Positions 7,980 through 16,112 of a stretch of DNA of 40,164 nucleotides are shown here, piece after piece. A program made the position numbers and the translations under genes. This DNA is from an uncultured Collinsella sp. Its GTDB lineage: Bacteria > Actinomycetota > Coriobacteriia > Coriobacteriales > Coriobacteriaceae. The notes under the pieces were generated by a model, which was not told the DNA's origin, did no database searches, and saw only the letters and a list, made by a program, of their open reading frames with translations. Position 1 is the first letter of the stretch. Every line of letters starts with the position of its first letter. The stretch covers positions 1-40,164 of the forward strand of contig CAAENX010000025.1 in the NCBI GenBank assembly GCA_900757495.1, read 5' to 3'.

Positions 7980-10859
7980 ATGTCTGATTCTTCTATCGTT
8001 ATTCGCGGCGCGCGCGAGCATAACCTGCGCGATATCGATGTTTCCATTCCTCGTGACCAGCTCGTGGTCATAACCGGTCTTTCCGGATCGGGCAAGAGCT
8101 CGCTGGCGTTCGATACCATCTATGCCGAGGGCCAGCGCCGTTACGTCGAGAGCCTTTCGAGCTATGCACGTCAGTTTTTGGGCCAGATGGACAAGCCCGA
8201 TCTGGACTCGATTGACGGCCTGTCGCCGGCTGTGTCGATCGATCAGAAGACGACGTCCAAAAACCCACGCTCGACGGTGGGCACCGTAACCGAGATTTAC
8301 GACTATCTGCGTCTGCTGTTTGCTCGCGTGGGAACGCCGCACTGTCCTGAGTGCGGTCGTGTCATTGAACGTCAGACGACCGATCAGGTCGCCGATAAGG
8401 TGCTGGCGGCGGGGGAGGGCCGTCGCGCGTTTGTGTTGGCGCCGGTGGTTCGTGGACGCAAGGGCGAATATGCCAAGCTGTTTGAGGACCTGCGTGCGGA
8501 GGGCTTTAGCCGCGTGCGCGTCGACGGCGAGGTGCGCTCGCTTGACGACCCTATCGACCTGGACAAGAAGTTCAAACACGACATTGAGGTCGTGGTCGAC
8601 CGTATCGTGATTCGACAGAACTCCCTGGGTCGCATCGCCGAGTCCGTTGAGCAGGCGACGGCACTGGCGCACGGTAACGTGAACGTGTACATGCTGCCCG
8701 ACCGCGACGCTCCCGAGGGAACCGAGGGCGAGCTGCTGGAGTATTCGCTGGCACTGGCGTGCCCGGAGCACGGGCATTCCATCGACGACCTGCAGCCGCG
8801 CGATTTCTCGTTCAACGCGCCCTATGGCGCATGTCCCGAGTGCGATGGCCTGGGCTTTAAAAAGACAGTCGATGCCGAGGCGCTGATTGAAGACCCCTCA
8901 AAGTCGATTGCCGACGGAGTCTTTGGCAGCCTGTTCGGAAATTCCAACTATTATCCGCAGATTTTTGCCGCGGTCTGCAAACACTTTAAGGTGAGTGCCG
9001 ATACGCCATGGGAAGACCTGCCCCCGCGGGTGCGTCGTGCGTTTTTGGATGGCATGGGCGACACGAAGATTTCGGTCGACTATCAAAAGCTCGACGGGCG
9101 TCGCAGCCAGTGGGACACTAAGTTCTCGGGTGTGCGCAACATCCTGTACGAGCGCTACAGCGAGACGACGAACGAGAACACCAAGGCTCGCTTGGAGAAA
9201 TACATTCGCGAAGAGCCATGCTCGAGTTGTCACGGTGCTCGCCTGCGTCCCGAGATGCTTGCCGTCACCGTAGGCGGCAAGTCCATTTACGATGTCTGCT
9301 GCCTGTCGTGTCGCGAGTCGCTCGAGTTTTTTGAGGGCCTGGAGCTTACCGAGCGTCAGCGGTTTATCGGCGGGCGCATCGTCAAGGAGATCCTGGAGCG
9401 CCTGCGTTTTCTGGTCGACGTCGGACTCGACTATCTGACGCTCGATCGTGCCTCGGCGACGCTTTCCGGCGGTGAGGCCCAGCGCATTCGCCTGGCAACG
9501 CAGATCGGCGCCGGCCTCATGGGCGTTCTGTACATTCTGGACGAGCCGTCGATCGGCCTTCACCAACGCGATAACGAGCGCCTGATCAAGACGCTCGAGC
9601 GCTTGCGCGATATCGGTAATACCGTTATCGTCGTCGAGCACGACGAAGATACAATTCGCGCTGCCGACTACGTGATCGATATGGGTCCCGGTGCGGGCGT
9701 TAACGGTGGACACGTGGTCGCCGCGGGAACGCCTGCCGATATCATGGCGTGCCCCGATTCCATGACGGGTGCCTATTTGACCGGCAAGCGGATGATCCGC
9801 GTGCCCGATGAGCGCCGCAAGCCCGGCCGTGGCTGTCTTAAGATCACGGGTGCCCGCGCTAACAACCTCAAAAACGTTACCGCCAAGATTGAGTTCGGTA
9901 CGCTCACGGTCGTTACCGGTGTTTCGGGATCGGGCAAGAGCTCCCTGGTCACCGATACGATTGCGCCCGCTCTTACGAATGCCATTCATCGTTCGACGCG
10001 TCCCGTGGGGCCGTACAAGAAGATTGAGGGCATCGAGTGCATCGATAAGGTAATCGATATCGACCAGTCACCGATCGGTCGCACGCCGCGTTCGAACCCT
10101 GCGACCTATATTGGCCTGTGGGATGATCTGCGTGCGCTATTTGCAAGCACGCCGGAGTCGAAGGCGCGCGGCTACTCGCCGGGACGTTTCTCCTTTAACG
10201 TAAGCGGCGGTCGCTGCGAGGCGTGCAAGGGCGATGGCCAGATCAAGATCGAGATGCACTTCCTTCCCGATATCTATGTCCCCTGTGAGGTATGTGGCGG
10301 TAAGCGTTATAACCGCGAGACACTCGAGGTTACCTACCGCGGCAAGACAATCTCGGACGTGCTCGACATGAGTGTCACCGAAGCACTGGCTTTCTTTGGG
10401 AATATCCCGCAGATTAAGCGCAAGCTGCAGACCCTATATGACGTGGGTCTGGGCTACGTGAGCTTGGGCCAGCCCGCTACGACGCTTTCGGGCGGCGAGG
10501 CGCAGCGCGTGAAGCTCGCCAAGGAGCTTCATCGTCGCCAGACAGGCAAGACGTTCTACATTTTGGACGAGCCCACAACCGGCCTTCATTTTGAGGATGT
10601 TCGCCAGCTGCTCGACGTGTTGCAGCGCCTAGTCGATGCGGGCAACACTGTTCTGGTGATCGAGCACAACCTTGATGTCATCAAGGTTGCCGACCGCCTG
10701 ATCGATATGGGTCCCGAGGGCGGCAATGGCGGCGGTACCGTCGTGGTCTCAGGCACGCCGGAACAAGTCGCGGCATGTTCGCAGGGCTACACGGGCAAGT
10801 TCTTGGCGCCGCTGCTCAAGCGTGACCGTGAGCGTCAGGCGCAGCTCGACGCGCAGTAA
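7980..10859 (+). CDS. uvrA: Excinuclease ABC subunit A
   Basis: The damage-sensing ATPase of nucleotide excision repair; a dimer finds lesions and loads UvrB. The protein has 959 residues, near the family norm of 940-960. Two ABC modules are present, each split by insertions: Walker A GLSGSGKS (33-40) and a second GVSGSGKS (about 640), with signature LSGGEAQRIRLA and LSGGEAQRVKLA. Zinc modules are seen as CPECGR, CPEHGH...CPECDG and CEACKGDG...CEVCGGKRYN. ATG 7980 follows AGGAGG and GGAG. A LexA box upstream suggests damage induction. It stands alone; ybaK follows after a hairpin. Confidence 0.97.
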   Translation: MSDSSIVIRGAREHNLRDIDVSIPRDQLVVITGLSGSGKSSLAFDTIYAEGQRRYVESLSSYARQFLGQMDKPDLDSIDGLSPAVSIDQKTTSKNPRSTVGTVTEIYDYLRLLFARVGTPHCPECGRVIERQTTDQVADKVLAAGEGRRAFVLAPVVRGRKGEYAKLFEDLRAEGFSRVRVDGEVRSLDDPIDLDKKFKHDIEVVVDRIVIRQNSLGRIAESVEQATALAHGNVNVYMLPDRDAPEGTEGELLEYSLALACPEHGHSIDDLQPRDFSFNAPYGACPECDGLGFKKTVDAEALIEDPSKSIADGVFGSLFGNSNYYPQIFAAVCKHFKVSADTPWEDLPPRVRRAFLDGMGDTKISVDYQKLDGRRSQWDTKFSGVRNILYERYSETTNENTKARLEKYIREEPCSSCHGARLRPEMLAVTVGGKSIYDVCCLSCRESLEFFEGLELTERQRFIGGRIVKEILERLRFLVDVGLDYLTLDRASATLSGGEAQRIRLATQIGAGLMGVLYILDEPSIGLHQRDNERLIKTLERLRDIGNTVIVVEHDEDTIRAADYVIDMGPGAGVNGGHVVAAGTPADIMACPDSMTGAYLTGKRMIRVPDERRKPGRGCLKITGARANNLKNVTAKIEFGTLTVVTGVSGSGKSSLVTDTIAPALTNAIHRSTRPVGPYKKIEGIECIDKVIDIDQSPIGRTPRSNPATYIGLWDDLRALFASTPESKARGYSPGRFSFNVSGGRCEACKGDGQIKIEMHFLPDIYVPCEVCGGKRYNRETLEVTYRGKTISDVLDMSVTEALAFFGNIPQIKRKLQTLYDVGLGYVSLGQPATTLSGGEAQRVKLAKELHRRQTGKTFYILDEPTTGLHFEDVRQLLDVLQRLVDAGNTVLVIEHNLDVIKVADRLIDMGPEGGNGGGTVVVSGTPEQVAACSQGYTGKFLAPLLKRDRERQAQLDAQ

Positions 10860-10879
10860 AGAGACGTTGTAGTACCTAC

Positions 10880-10916
10880 GCGCCGCCGATTCCTTCTGAT
10901 TCGGTGGCGCTTCTGT
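10880..10916 (+). terminator. Probable terminator of uvrA
   Basis: GCGCCGCCGA (10880-10889) pairs with TCGGTGGCGC (10901-10910), 10 bp with one G-U, followed by TTCTGTGTG. The T run is poor, so termination may be partial. Confidence 0.5.
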
Positions 10917-10992
10917 GTGTCGAGATGGCATATGCAGCGGAATTGGCCCTATACTTAATCCTTGCGTCGCTCTGCGAGGGAAAGGATGTGCC

Positions 10993-11493
10993 ATGGCAAA
11001 GGCTGTTAAGACGCCAAAAACCAATGCGATGCGCGAGCTGGAAAGCGCCGGTATCTCCTATATTCTCCATACGTACGAAGACGATGGCGATGAATCGTCA
11101 GGTCTGGGCGTCGCGATTTCTGAGCAGCTTGGCGAGGAGCCCGGTCAGGGATTTAAGACCCTGGTCTGCACGACGCCGTCCAACGACCATGTCGTGTGCT
11201 GCATTCCTGTTGCCGACGAGCTCGACCTCAAGGCCGCCGCGCGCGCTGCAGGCGAAAAGTCGCTGACCATGATGCATGTCAAAGATTTGCTTGCCGCGAC
11301 GGGGTATGTCCGCGGCGGTTGCAGCCCGGTCGGTATGAAAAAACGCTTCCGGACGCTTATCGATGAGACATGCGTCCTTTGGGATACCATTTTTATCTCG
11401 GGCGGCAAGCGAGGCTATCAGCTTGAGCTTGCTCCCGATGACTTAGTTGCATTTTGCGGGGCGACGGTTGCCCCGATCACGAGAGAGGACTGA
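10993..11493 (+). CDS. ybaK: Cys-tRNA(Pro)/Cys-tRNA(Cys) deacylase, YbaK/EbsC family
   Basis: Hydrolyses mischarged Cys-tRNA(Pro), clearing errors made by prolyl-tRNA synthetase. The protein has 166 residues, the usual size. It carries the family markers: FKTLVC near residue 55, the central GYVRGGCSPVGMKK loop with a Lys-Lys at the active site, and FISGGKRGYQLEL near the end. The start ATG 10993 follows GAGGGAAAGG and gives the typical N-terminus (TNAMRELESAGI); the in-frame extension to 10915 covers the probable uvrA terminator tail and is not supported. It is separated from murJ by 3 bases and is presumably co-transcribed with murJ and uvrC. Confidence 0.9.
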   Translation: MAKAVKTPKTNAMRELESAGISYILHTYEDDGDESSGLGVAISEQLGEEPGQGFKTLVCTTPSNDHVVCCIPVADELDLKAAARAAGEKSLTMMHVKDLLAATGYVRGGCSPVGMKKRFRTLIDETCVLWDTIFISGGKRGYQLELAPDDLVAFCGATVAPITRED

Positions 11494-11496
11494 GCG

Positions 11497-13800
11497 ATGC
11501 CGCAGGAAGAACCAAAGTCCGGCGCTCACTTTGCAAAAGGGTCGGCTCCTCAGGCGCCCGCGCCCGAGGCCGCTTCGATCGATAACGAGATTCGAAACGC
11601 CTGGTCTGCTGCCGCTGACCCGGGCGAGACGGCCGTGTACTTGCGTGCCGCCGGTGCCGGCACGGCGCTTCCCCGTACGGTTCTTTCTTCGGCTCGTCCC
11701 GATGAGACGGCTGTCTTTTTGGCCGCCGCTCAATCTAGCGCCAGCGTGATGCCGATCGCCTCCGAGGCTCCTCGTGCGCCGCGTCCCGATGAGACGGCGG
11801 TGTTTTTGATGGCGGCCCAGGGAAAGAGCGCGCCGCAGAGCGCCCCTGCCGTTCGTTCCGCCAAACCCGCGGCTCATGATGATGGCGAACCGCTTCTTTC
11901 GGATGACGAATGGTCGCCGCTTGGTTCGACCGATCCCGTCGAGGGCGTGGCCATCGACGGTGATGACGACTGGGACCCTCTGTCGTTTTCTGCCCGAACC
12001 GTCGCCGCCAAAGAAGTTGACACGGTGTTTGGCGACCATGCCATATTCGATGATGATGCCGTATCCGGTAACAACATGCCGAACAGCGATGACGCCGCAC
12101 CTGCTGATGACGCCGTTTTGGTTGACGACCCCTTTGCGATGACCGGCTCCTTTGCCGTCGTGGACGATTTACTGCCACAAGATGAGGTTCATGAGGACTC
12201 TCAGGACGACGTAGACGATATGGGTTCGTCGGACTACTCCACGGTTGGTCGTTCTGCTGGCCTCATGACCGTGCTGACCATCGTGTCGCGCGTCACCGGG
12301 TTTATCCGCACGTGGGCCATGGCGGCCGCCATCGGCATGTCGCTGCTCTCGTCCTCCTATCAGGTTGCCAACAACCTGCCCAACATGCTCTACGAGCTCG
12401 TGATGGGCGGCATGCTCGTTACGGCGTTTTTGCCGGTGTATATGGGCGTGAGGCGCGAGCAGGGCCGCGAGGCATCGAACGAGTATGTCGGCAACCTGCT
12501 CGGTATTCTGCTTCTGCTGCTGGGCGGCATCTCGCTGCTGGGCACCGTGTTTGCTCCCGGCTTTATTTGGACGCAGTCGTTCCTTTCGGGCGATGGGGGC
12601 AGCATGGATACCGCTGCGTTCATGTTCCGCTTCTTTGCTATCCAAATTCTGTTTTATGGCTTGGGCTCGGTGTTCTCGGGCGTTCTCAACGCACACCGCG
12701 ACTACTTCTGGTCGACGTTTGCCCCGGTTCTCAACAATGTCATCGTCATCGCCAGCTTTATGGGCTTTGCTCCCGTGTCTGCACAATTTGGCGAGCAGGC
12801 CGGTATTATCTTGATCGCAGCTGGCACGACCCTCGGCGTCTTTGTCCAGATGGCCTGCCAGATTCCCGCGCTTGGCAAGCATGGCGTGCATCCTCATATC
12901 CATATCGACTTTAAGGACCCCGCGCTGCGACAGACGATTGCGCTTGGTATCCCGACGCTGCTCGCCACGGTATGCATGTTTGTCTCGACCTCCATTACCA
13001 ATGCCGCCGCGCTGGTGGTGCAGCCCGAGACCGGCCCTTCCGTCATCGCCTATGCGCGCCTGTGGTACACGCTGCCCTACGCGCTGATTGCCGCCTCGCT
13101 TTCGACGGCGCTCTATACCGAGCTCTCTCACGACGCACAGGAGAAGGATTACGACAGCGTCCGCACGGGCATTTCGCGCGGTGTCGCCCAGATGCTCTTC
13201 TTCCTGATTCCGTTTGCACTGTATCTGATCGTCTTCGCCCGTCCGCTCAACATGATCTACTGCGCCGGCAAGTTCGATGAATCCGGCGTGGCGCTGGTGT
13301 CGGAGTTCCTTATCTATCTGGCACTTTCCTTGCCGCTCTACGGCGTGGTCGTGCTGATGCAGAAGAGCTTCTCGGCCCTGCTCGATATGAAACCTTATAG
13401 CCGCTATTGCCTGTACTCCGCTATCGGTCAGGCCGGTTCGGTGCTGCTGTTTGGCGTGGTGCTGGGCTACGGTATGCCGGCAATTGCGCTTTCGTACGTC
13501 GTTGACTACGTTGTCTTGGTCGGATGCTCACTGTGGTGGCTGCGCCGTCGCCTGCATGGCCTTCAGGTCAAGTCTATCCTGCACGGCGGTTTCTTCGGCC
13601 TATTGTTCGGTGTCTTGGGTGCTGCCGCGGGCGCCGGCGTCATGTGGGCACTCGAGCACTTTGTCGGAGTGCTTGGCAGCTCGATCCTAATTACCCTGGG
13701 CTACGTTTGTGTTGCAGGCGTCGTCTCGCTCGCTGTAACTTTTGGCCTTGCCTTCGTCTTTAAGATGCCCGAGGTCTCGGCGCTGCTTCGTCGCAAGTAG
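11497..13800 (+). CDS. murJ: Lipid II flippase MurJ with long acidic N-terminal extension
   Basis: Flips lipid-linked peptidoglycan precursors across the inner membrane. The 767-residue product is about 240 longer than a standard MurJ. The MOP-superfamily membrane domain begins near residue 250 (STVGRSAGLMTVLTIVSRVTGFIRTWAMA), and about fourteen hydrophobic segments follow to the end. Residues 1-248 are predicted disordered, rich in Ala/Pro first and Asp/Glu later. They contain three copies of (D/G)ETAV(F/Y)L around Thr45, Thr71 and Thr100, and two DDxWxPL motifs (about 136-142 and 156-162). Mycobacterial MurJ also carries an extra cytosolic part, but at the C-terminus. The start ATG follows the ybaK stop by three bases. 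The membrane assignment is secure; the role of the extension is unknown. Confidence 0.93.
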   Translation: MPQEEPKSGAHFAKGSAPQAPAPEAASIDNEIRNAWSAAADPGETAVYLRAAGAGTALPRTVLSSARPDETAVFLAAAQSSASVMPIASEAPRAPRPDETAVFLMAAQGKSAPQSAPAVRSAKPAAHDDGEPLLSDDEWSPLGSTDPVEGVAIDGDDDWDPLSFSARTVAAKEVDTVFGDHAIFDDDAVSGNNMPNSDDAAPADDAVLVDDPFAMTGSFAVVDDLLPQDEVHEDSQDDVDDMGSSDYSTVGRSAGLMTVLTIVSRVTGFIRTWAMAAAIGMSLLSSSYQVANNLPNMLYELVMGGMLVTAFLPVYMGVRREQGREASNEYVGNLLGILLLLLGGISLLGTVFAPGFIWTQSFLSGDGGSMDTAAFMFRFFAIQILFYGLGSVFSGVLNAHRDYFWSTFAPVLNNVIVIASFMGFAPVSAQFGEQAGIILIAAGTTLGVFVQMACQIPALGKHGVHPHIHIDFKDPALRQTIALGIPTLLATVCMFVSTSITNAAALVVQPETGPSVIAYARLWYTLPYALIAASLSTALYTELSHDAQEKDYDSVRTGISRGVAQMLFFLIPFALYLIVFARPLNMIYCAGKFDESGVALVSEFLIYLALSLPLYGVVVLMQKSFSALLDMKPYSRYCLYSAIGQAGSVLLFGVVLGYGMPAIALSYVVDYVVLVGCSLWWLRRRLHGLQVKSILHGGFFGLLFGVLGAAAGAGVMWALEHFVGVLGSSILITLGYVCVAGVVSLAVTFGLAFVFKMPEVSALLRRK
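11623..11817 (+). repeat. Three copies of an ETAVF peptide repeat within murJ
   Basis: Ten-residue units at 11623-11652 (GETAVYLRAA), 11701-11730 (DETAVFLAAA) and 11788-11817 (DETAVFLMAA). The second and third are preceded by RP and all are followed by small residues. Spacing between units is 26 and 29 residues. The repeat is at protein level; DNA identity is partial. Confidence 0.85.
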
Positions 13801-15747
13801 GTGCGCGTGGCAGGTCACGAAAACATTCCAACACTTGCCGAACAGGTTTCGCGCGTTCCCACGCAACCCGGCTGCTACCTTTGGAAAGATGCCAAGGGCG
13901 ATGTCATCTATGTGGGCAAGGCAAAAAACTTGCGTGCCCGTATGCGTCAATACGTGACGCTGCAGGACGAGCGCCAAAAGATCCCGCTCATGATGCAGCT
14001 GGTGGCGAGCTTTGACTATATCGTGGTGGAGACCGAGCACGAGGCATTGGTGCTCGAGCGCAATCTGATTGGCCAGTACCATCCGTACTTTAACGTCGAT
14101 CTCAAAGACGATAAAAGCTATCCCTTTATCGCCATCACCAAGGGCGATTTGTTTCCGGCAATCAAATACACGCGAGAGCGTCATAAACCGGGAACGCGCT
14201 ATTTTGGCCCCTATACCGATAGCCGCGCGGCGCGTGAGACCATCGATACGCTACGCAAGGTTATTCCTATTTGCTCGGCATCCTGTGCGGAATGGCGCCG
14301 CTGCCGCCGCATCGTCGAATCTCATAAGGGCGAAGAAGACATCGTCAATATGATTTGCGCGCAAAACGGGCGTCCCTGCTTTGACTACCATGTCGGGCGC
14401 GGGCCGGGCGCATGCGTCGGCGCGATTTCCCCTGCCGACTATGCCAAGAACGTCAAGCGTGTCGAACGTTTCTTGTCGGGTCATCGCAAGGATGTCGTCG
14501 ACGAGCTTACGTCCGAGATGACGGAGGCAGCCGAGACACTCGATTTTGAGCGTGCGGCGCGCGTCAAGCGTCGCCTGGAAGTCATTAGGGGTCTGGACGA
14601 TCGCCAACAGGTCGTTTTTCCATCAAGCGTCGATATCGACGTCATCGGCTTCTATCGCGAAGAGACTATCTCTGCCGCCTGTGTCTTTGTCGTTCGTGAG
14701 GGCCGAACGGTTCGAACTTGTGAGTTCATCCTCGATAAAGGCCTGGACGTCGACGAGGAAGAGCTTCAATCGGGCTTTCTTAAGCGCTATTACGACGAGA
14801 CGGCTGATATTCCAGCCGAGATCAATCTCTCTGTCGAGCTTGAGGATGCCGAAGCGTTGGGGGAGTGGCTTGCGGGCAAGCGCGAGCGCTCTTGCCATCT
14901 CCATAGGCCGCAGCGCGGCGAAAAGCACCGCCTGCTCGATATAGCTTCCAAAAATGCGCGTCATGCCCTCATGCGCTACATGATGCGCACGGGGTATGCT
15001 GACGATCGCACCAATCAGGCGCTTCTGGAGCTCGAAAGTGCTCTGGCGCTGCCTGCGCCGCCGTTGCGCATCGAGTGCTTCGATATCTCGACGTTGCACG
15101 GCACCTTTACCGTCGCTTCGATGGTGGTATTTACCAACGGCCGTGCCGACAAGGGCCAGTATCGTCGCTTTAAAATTCAGGCCGAATTGGACGAGGCGAA
15201 CGACTTCGTATCGATGTCCGAGGTTCTGGGGCGTCGCTATGCTCCCGAGCGCATGGCGGACGAGCGCTTTGGCTCGCGCCCCGATTTGCTCGTTGTTGAT
15301 GGCGGCAAGCCGCAATTGACCGCTGCAATTAAGCAACTTGAGGCACTCGGCCTCGATATACCAGTTTGTGGCTTGGCAAAGGCCGATGAGGAGGTTTTCG
15401 TGCCGTGGGACGAGACTCCCGTCGTGCTGCCGACCGGCTCCGCTTCGCTTTATCTGATCAAGCAGGTTCGCGATGAATCCCACCGATTTGCGATTACGTT
15501 CCACCGCGAGTTGCGCGATAAGGCTATGACGGTTTCGGTGCTTGACGACGTTCCAGGCGTGGGGCCCACCAGAAAACGTGCAATAATGCGCCATTTTGGC
15601 TCGATGAAGCGTTTGCGCGCGGCCAGTGAGCAGGAGATTGCAGAAGTTCGAGGCGTTCCGGCCGATGTCGCCAAAGCGGTCCACGAGGCACTTGTTGCAT
15701 GGAATGCCGAGCGCGCCCAGGCATCGGCCAACCGTTCCGAAAGCTAA
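13801..15747 (+). CDS. uvrC: Excinuclease ABC subunit C
   Basis: The dual-incision nuclease of nucleotide excision repair. It cuts 3' with its GIY-YIG domain and 5' with its endonuclease V-like domain. The protein has 648 residues. The GIY-YIG domain (about 20-100) reads GCYLWKD...VIYVGKAKNLRARMRQY, with Cys for the usual Ile/Val. A UVR motif lies near 240-275, followed by the RNase H-like domain (IECFDIS, LLVVDGGKPQL) and a C-terminal helix-hairpin-helix pair (VPGVGPTRKRAIMRHF). The iron-sulfur region is unusual: Cys158, 193 and 205 are kept, the third ligand position is Gly201, and an insertion adds Cys162, 168 and 186. GTG 13801 abuts the murJ stop; GTG 13807 is an equally possible start. 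Confidence 0.95.
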   Translation: MRVAGHENIPTLAEQVSRVPTQPGCYLWKDAKGDVIYVGKAKNLRARMRQYVTLQDERQKIPLMMQLVASFDYIVVETEHEALVLERNLIGQYHPYFNVDLKDDKSYPFIAITKGDLFPAIKYTRERHKPGTRYFGPYTDSRAARETIDTLRKVIPICSASCAEWRRCRRIVESHKGEEDIVNMICAQNGRPCFDYHVGRGPGACVGAISPADYAKNVKRVERFLSGHRKDVVDELTSEMTEAAETLDFERAARVKRRLEVIRGLDDRQQVVFPSSVDIDVIGFYREETISAACVFVVREGRTVRTCEFILDKGLDVDEEELQSGFLKRYYDETADIPAEINLSVELEDAEALGEWLAGKRERSCHLHRPQRGEKHRLLDIASKNARHALMRYMMRTGYADDRTNQALLELESALALPAPPLRIECFDISTLHGTFTVASMVVFTNGRADKGQYRRFKIQAELDEANDFVSMSEVLGRRYAPERMADERFGSRPDLLVVDGGKPQLTAAIKQLEALGLDIPVCGLAKADEEVFVPWDETPVVLPTGSASLYLIKQVRDESHRFAITFHRELRDKAMTVSVLDDVPGVGPTRKRAIMRHFGSMKRLRAASEQEIAEVRGVPADVAKAVHEALVAWNAERAQASANRSES

Positions 15748-15772
15748 ACGCGCTTCAAAACAACTGATATAC

Positions 15773-15795
15773 ATGATTGGTCAATTTTCAATCAT
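15773..15795. terminator. AT-rich inverted repeat after uvrC
   Basis: ATGATTG (15773-15779) and CAATCAT (15789-15795) pair around a 9-base loop, followed by TTGTTT. It could be a weak terminator for the murJ-uvrC transcript or a protein binding site. It is the first feature of the 365-base non-coding stretch 15748-16112; that stretch also holds the promoter, operator and leader listed next, and I see no gene in it. Confidence 0.35.
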
Positions 15796-15839
15796 TTGTT
15801 TCGCGGTGATTACCTGCCGATTTCTGGTTTTATTAACGC

Positions 15840-15880
15840 TAAAACGTTTGACTAGCCATGGTGAACAACACTGCTATCCT
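15840..15880 (+). promoter_or_regulatory. Candidate promoter and operator of the sialic acid operon
   Basis: An extended -10, TGC-TATCCT (15872-15880), is preceded at a long 21-base spacing by TTGACT (15848-15853). TAAAACGTTTGA (15840-15851), a near-palindrome with a LacI-family type AACGTT core, overlaps the -35-like box, where a bound repressor would block transcription. The same core occurs upstream of gap at 28547-28560. The predicted transcript start is near 15887. Confidence 0.45.
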
Positions 15881-15912
15881 GCGGGTTGACGAAGACTGAT
15901 ATCTCACCTCGT

Positions 15913-16078
15913 CGATACATACTGTCTGTCGAATCATTTGTCAATGAATTCGGTGAACGGTAGTAAATACCGTTCAAGCGTATGTATGTATCGGTCGCCG
16001 AGCGCGGCACCTCAGTTGGGTTCGTCGGTAGGTAAGGTATATATCGTCCGCAAGTTGCGCGGGGGCAAGTCTAGGTGC
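15913..16078 (+). promoter_or_regulatory. Structured leader of the sialic acid operon (candidate cis-regulatory RNA)
   Basis: Two closed domains can be drawn. Domain A: an outer 10-bp stem (15913-15922 with 15984-15993) encloses a 5-bp hairpin (15934-15938 with 15943-15947) and a perfect 9-bp hairpin TGAACGGTA-GTAAA-TACCGTTCA (15954-15976), a three-way junction. Domain B: GCACCT (16007-16012) pairs with AGGTGC (16073-16078) and encloses CCGC/GCGG (16048-16062). The ribosome binding site at 16103-16108 lies just outside. No known riboswitch or T-box motif was recognised. The nested repeats could instead be DNA operators. Confidence 0.45.
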
Positions 16079-16112
16079 TCCCGGGTAAGATTCTCTATTG
16101 ATAGGAGAAGAC

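Noticed and set aside
15748..16112. T-box or known riboswitch in the sialic acid operon leader
   Set aside because: No AGGGTGGTACCGCG-like T-box sequence, no recognised riboswitch core, and no terminator with a T run at the leader end.
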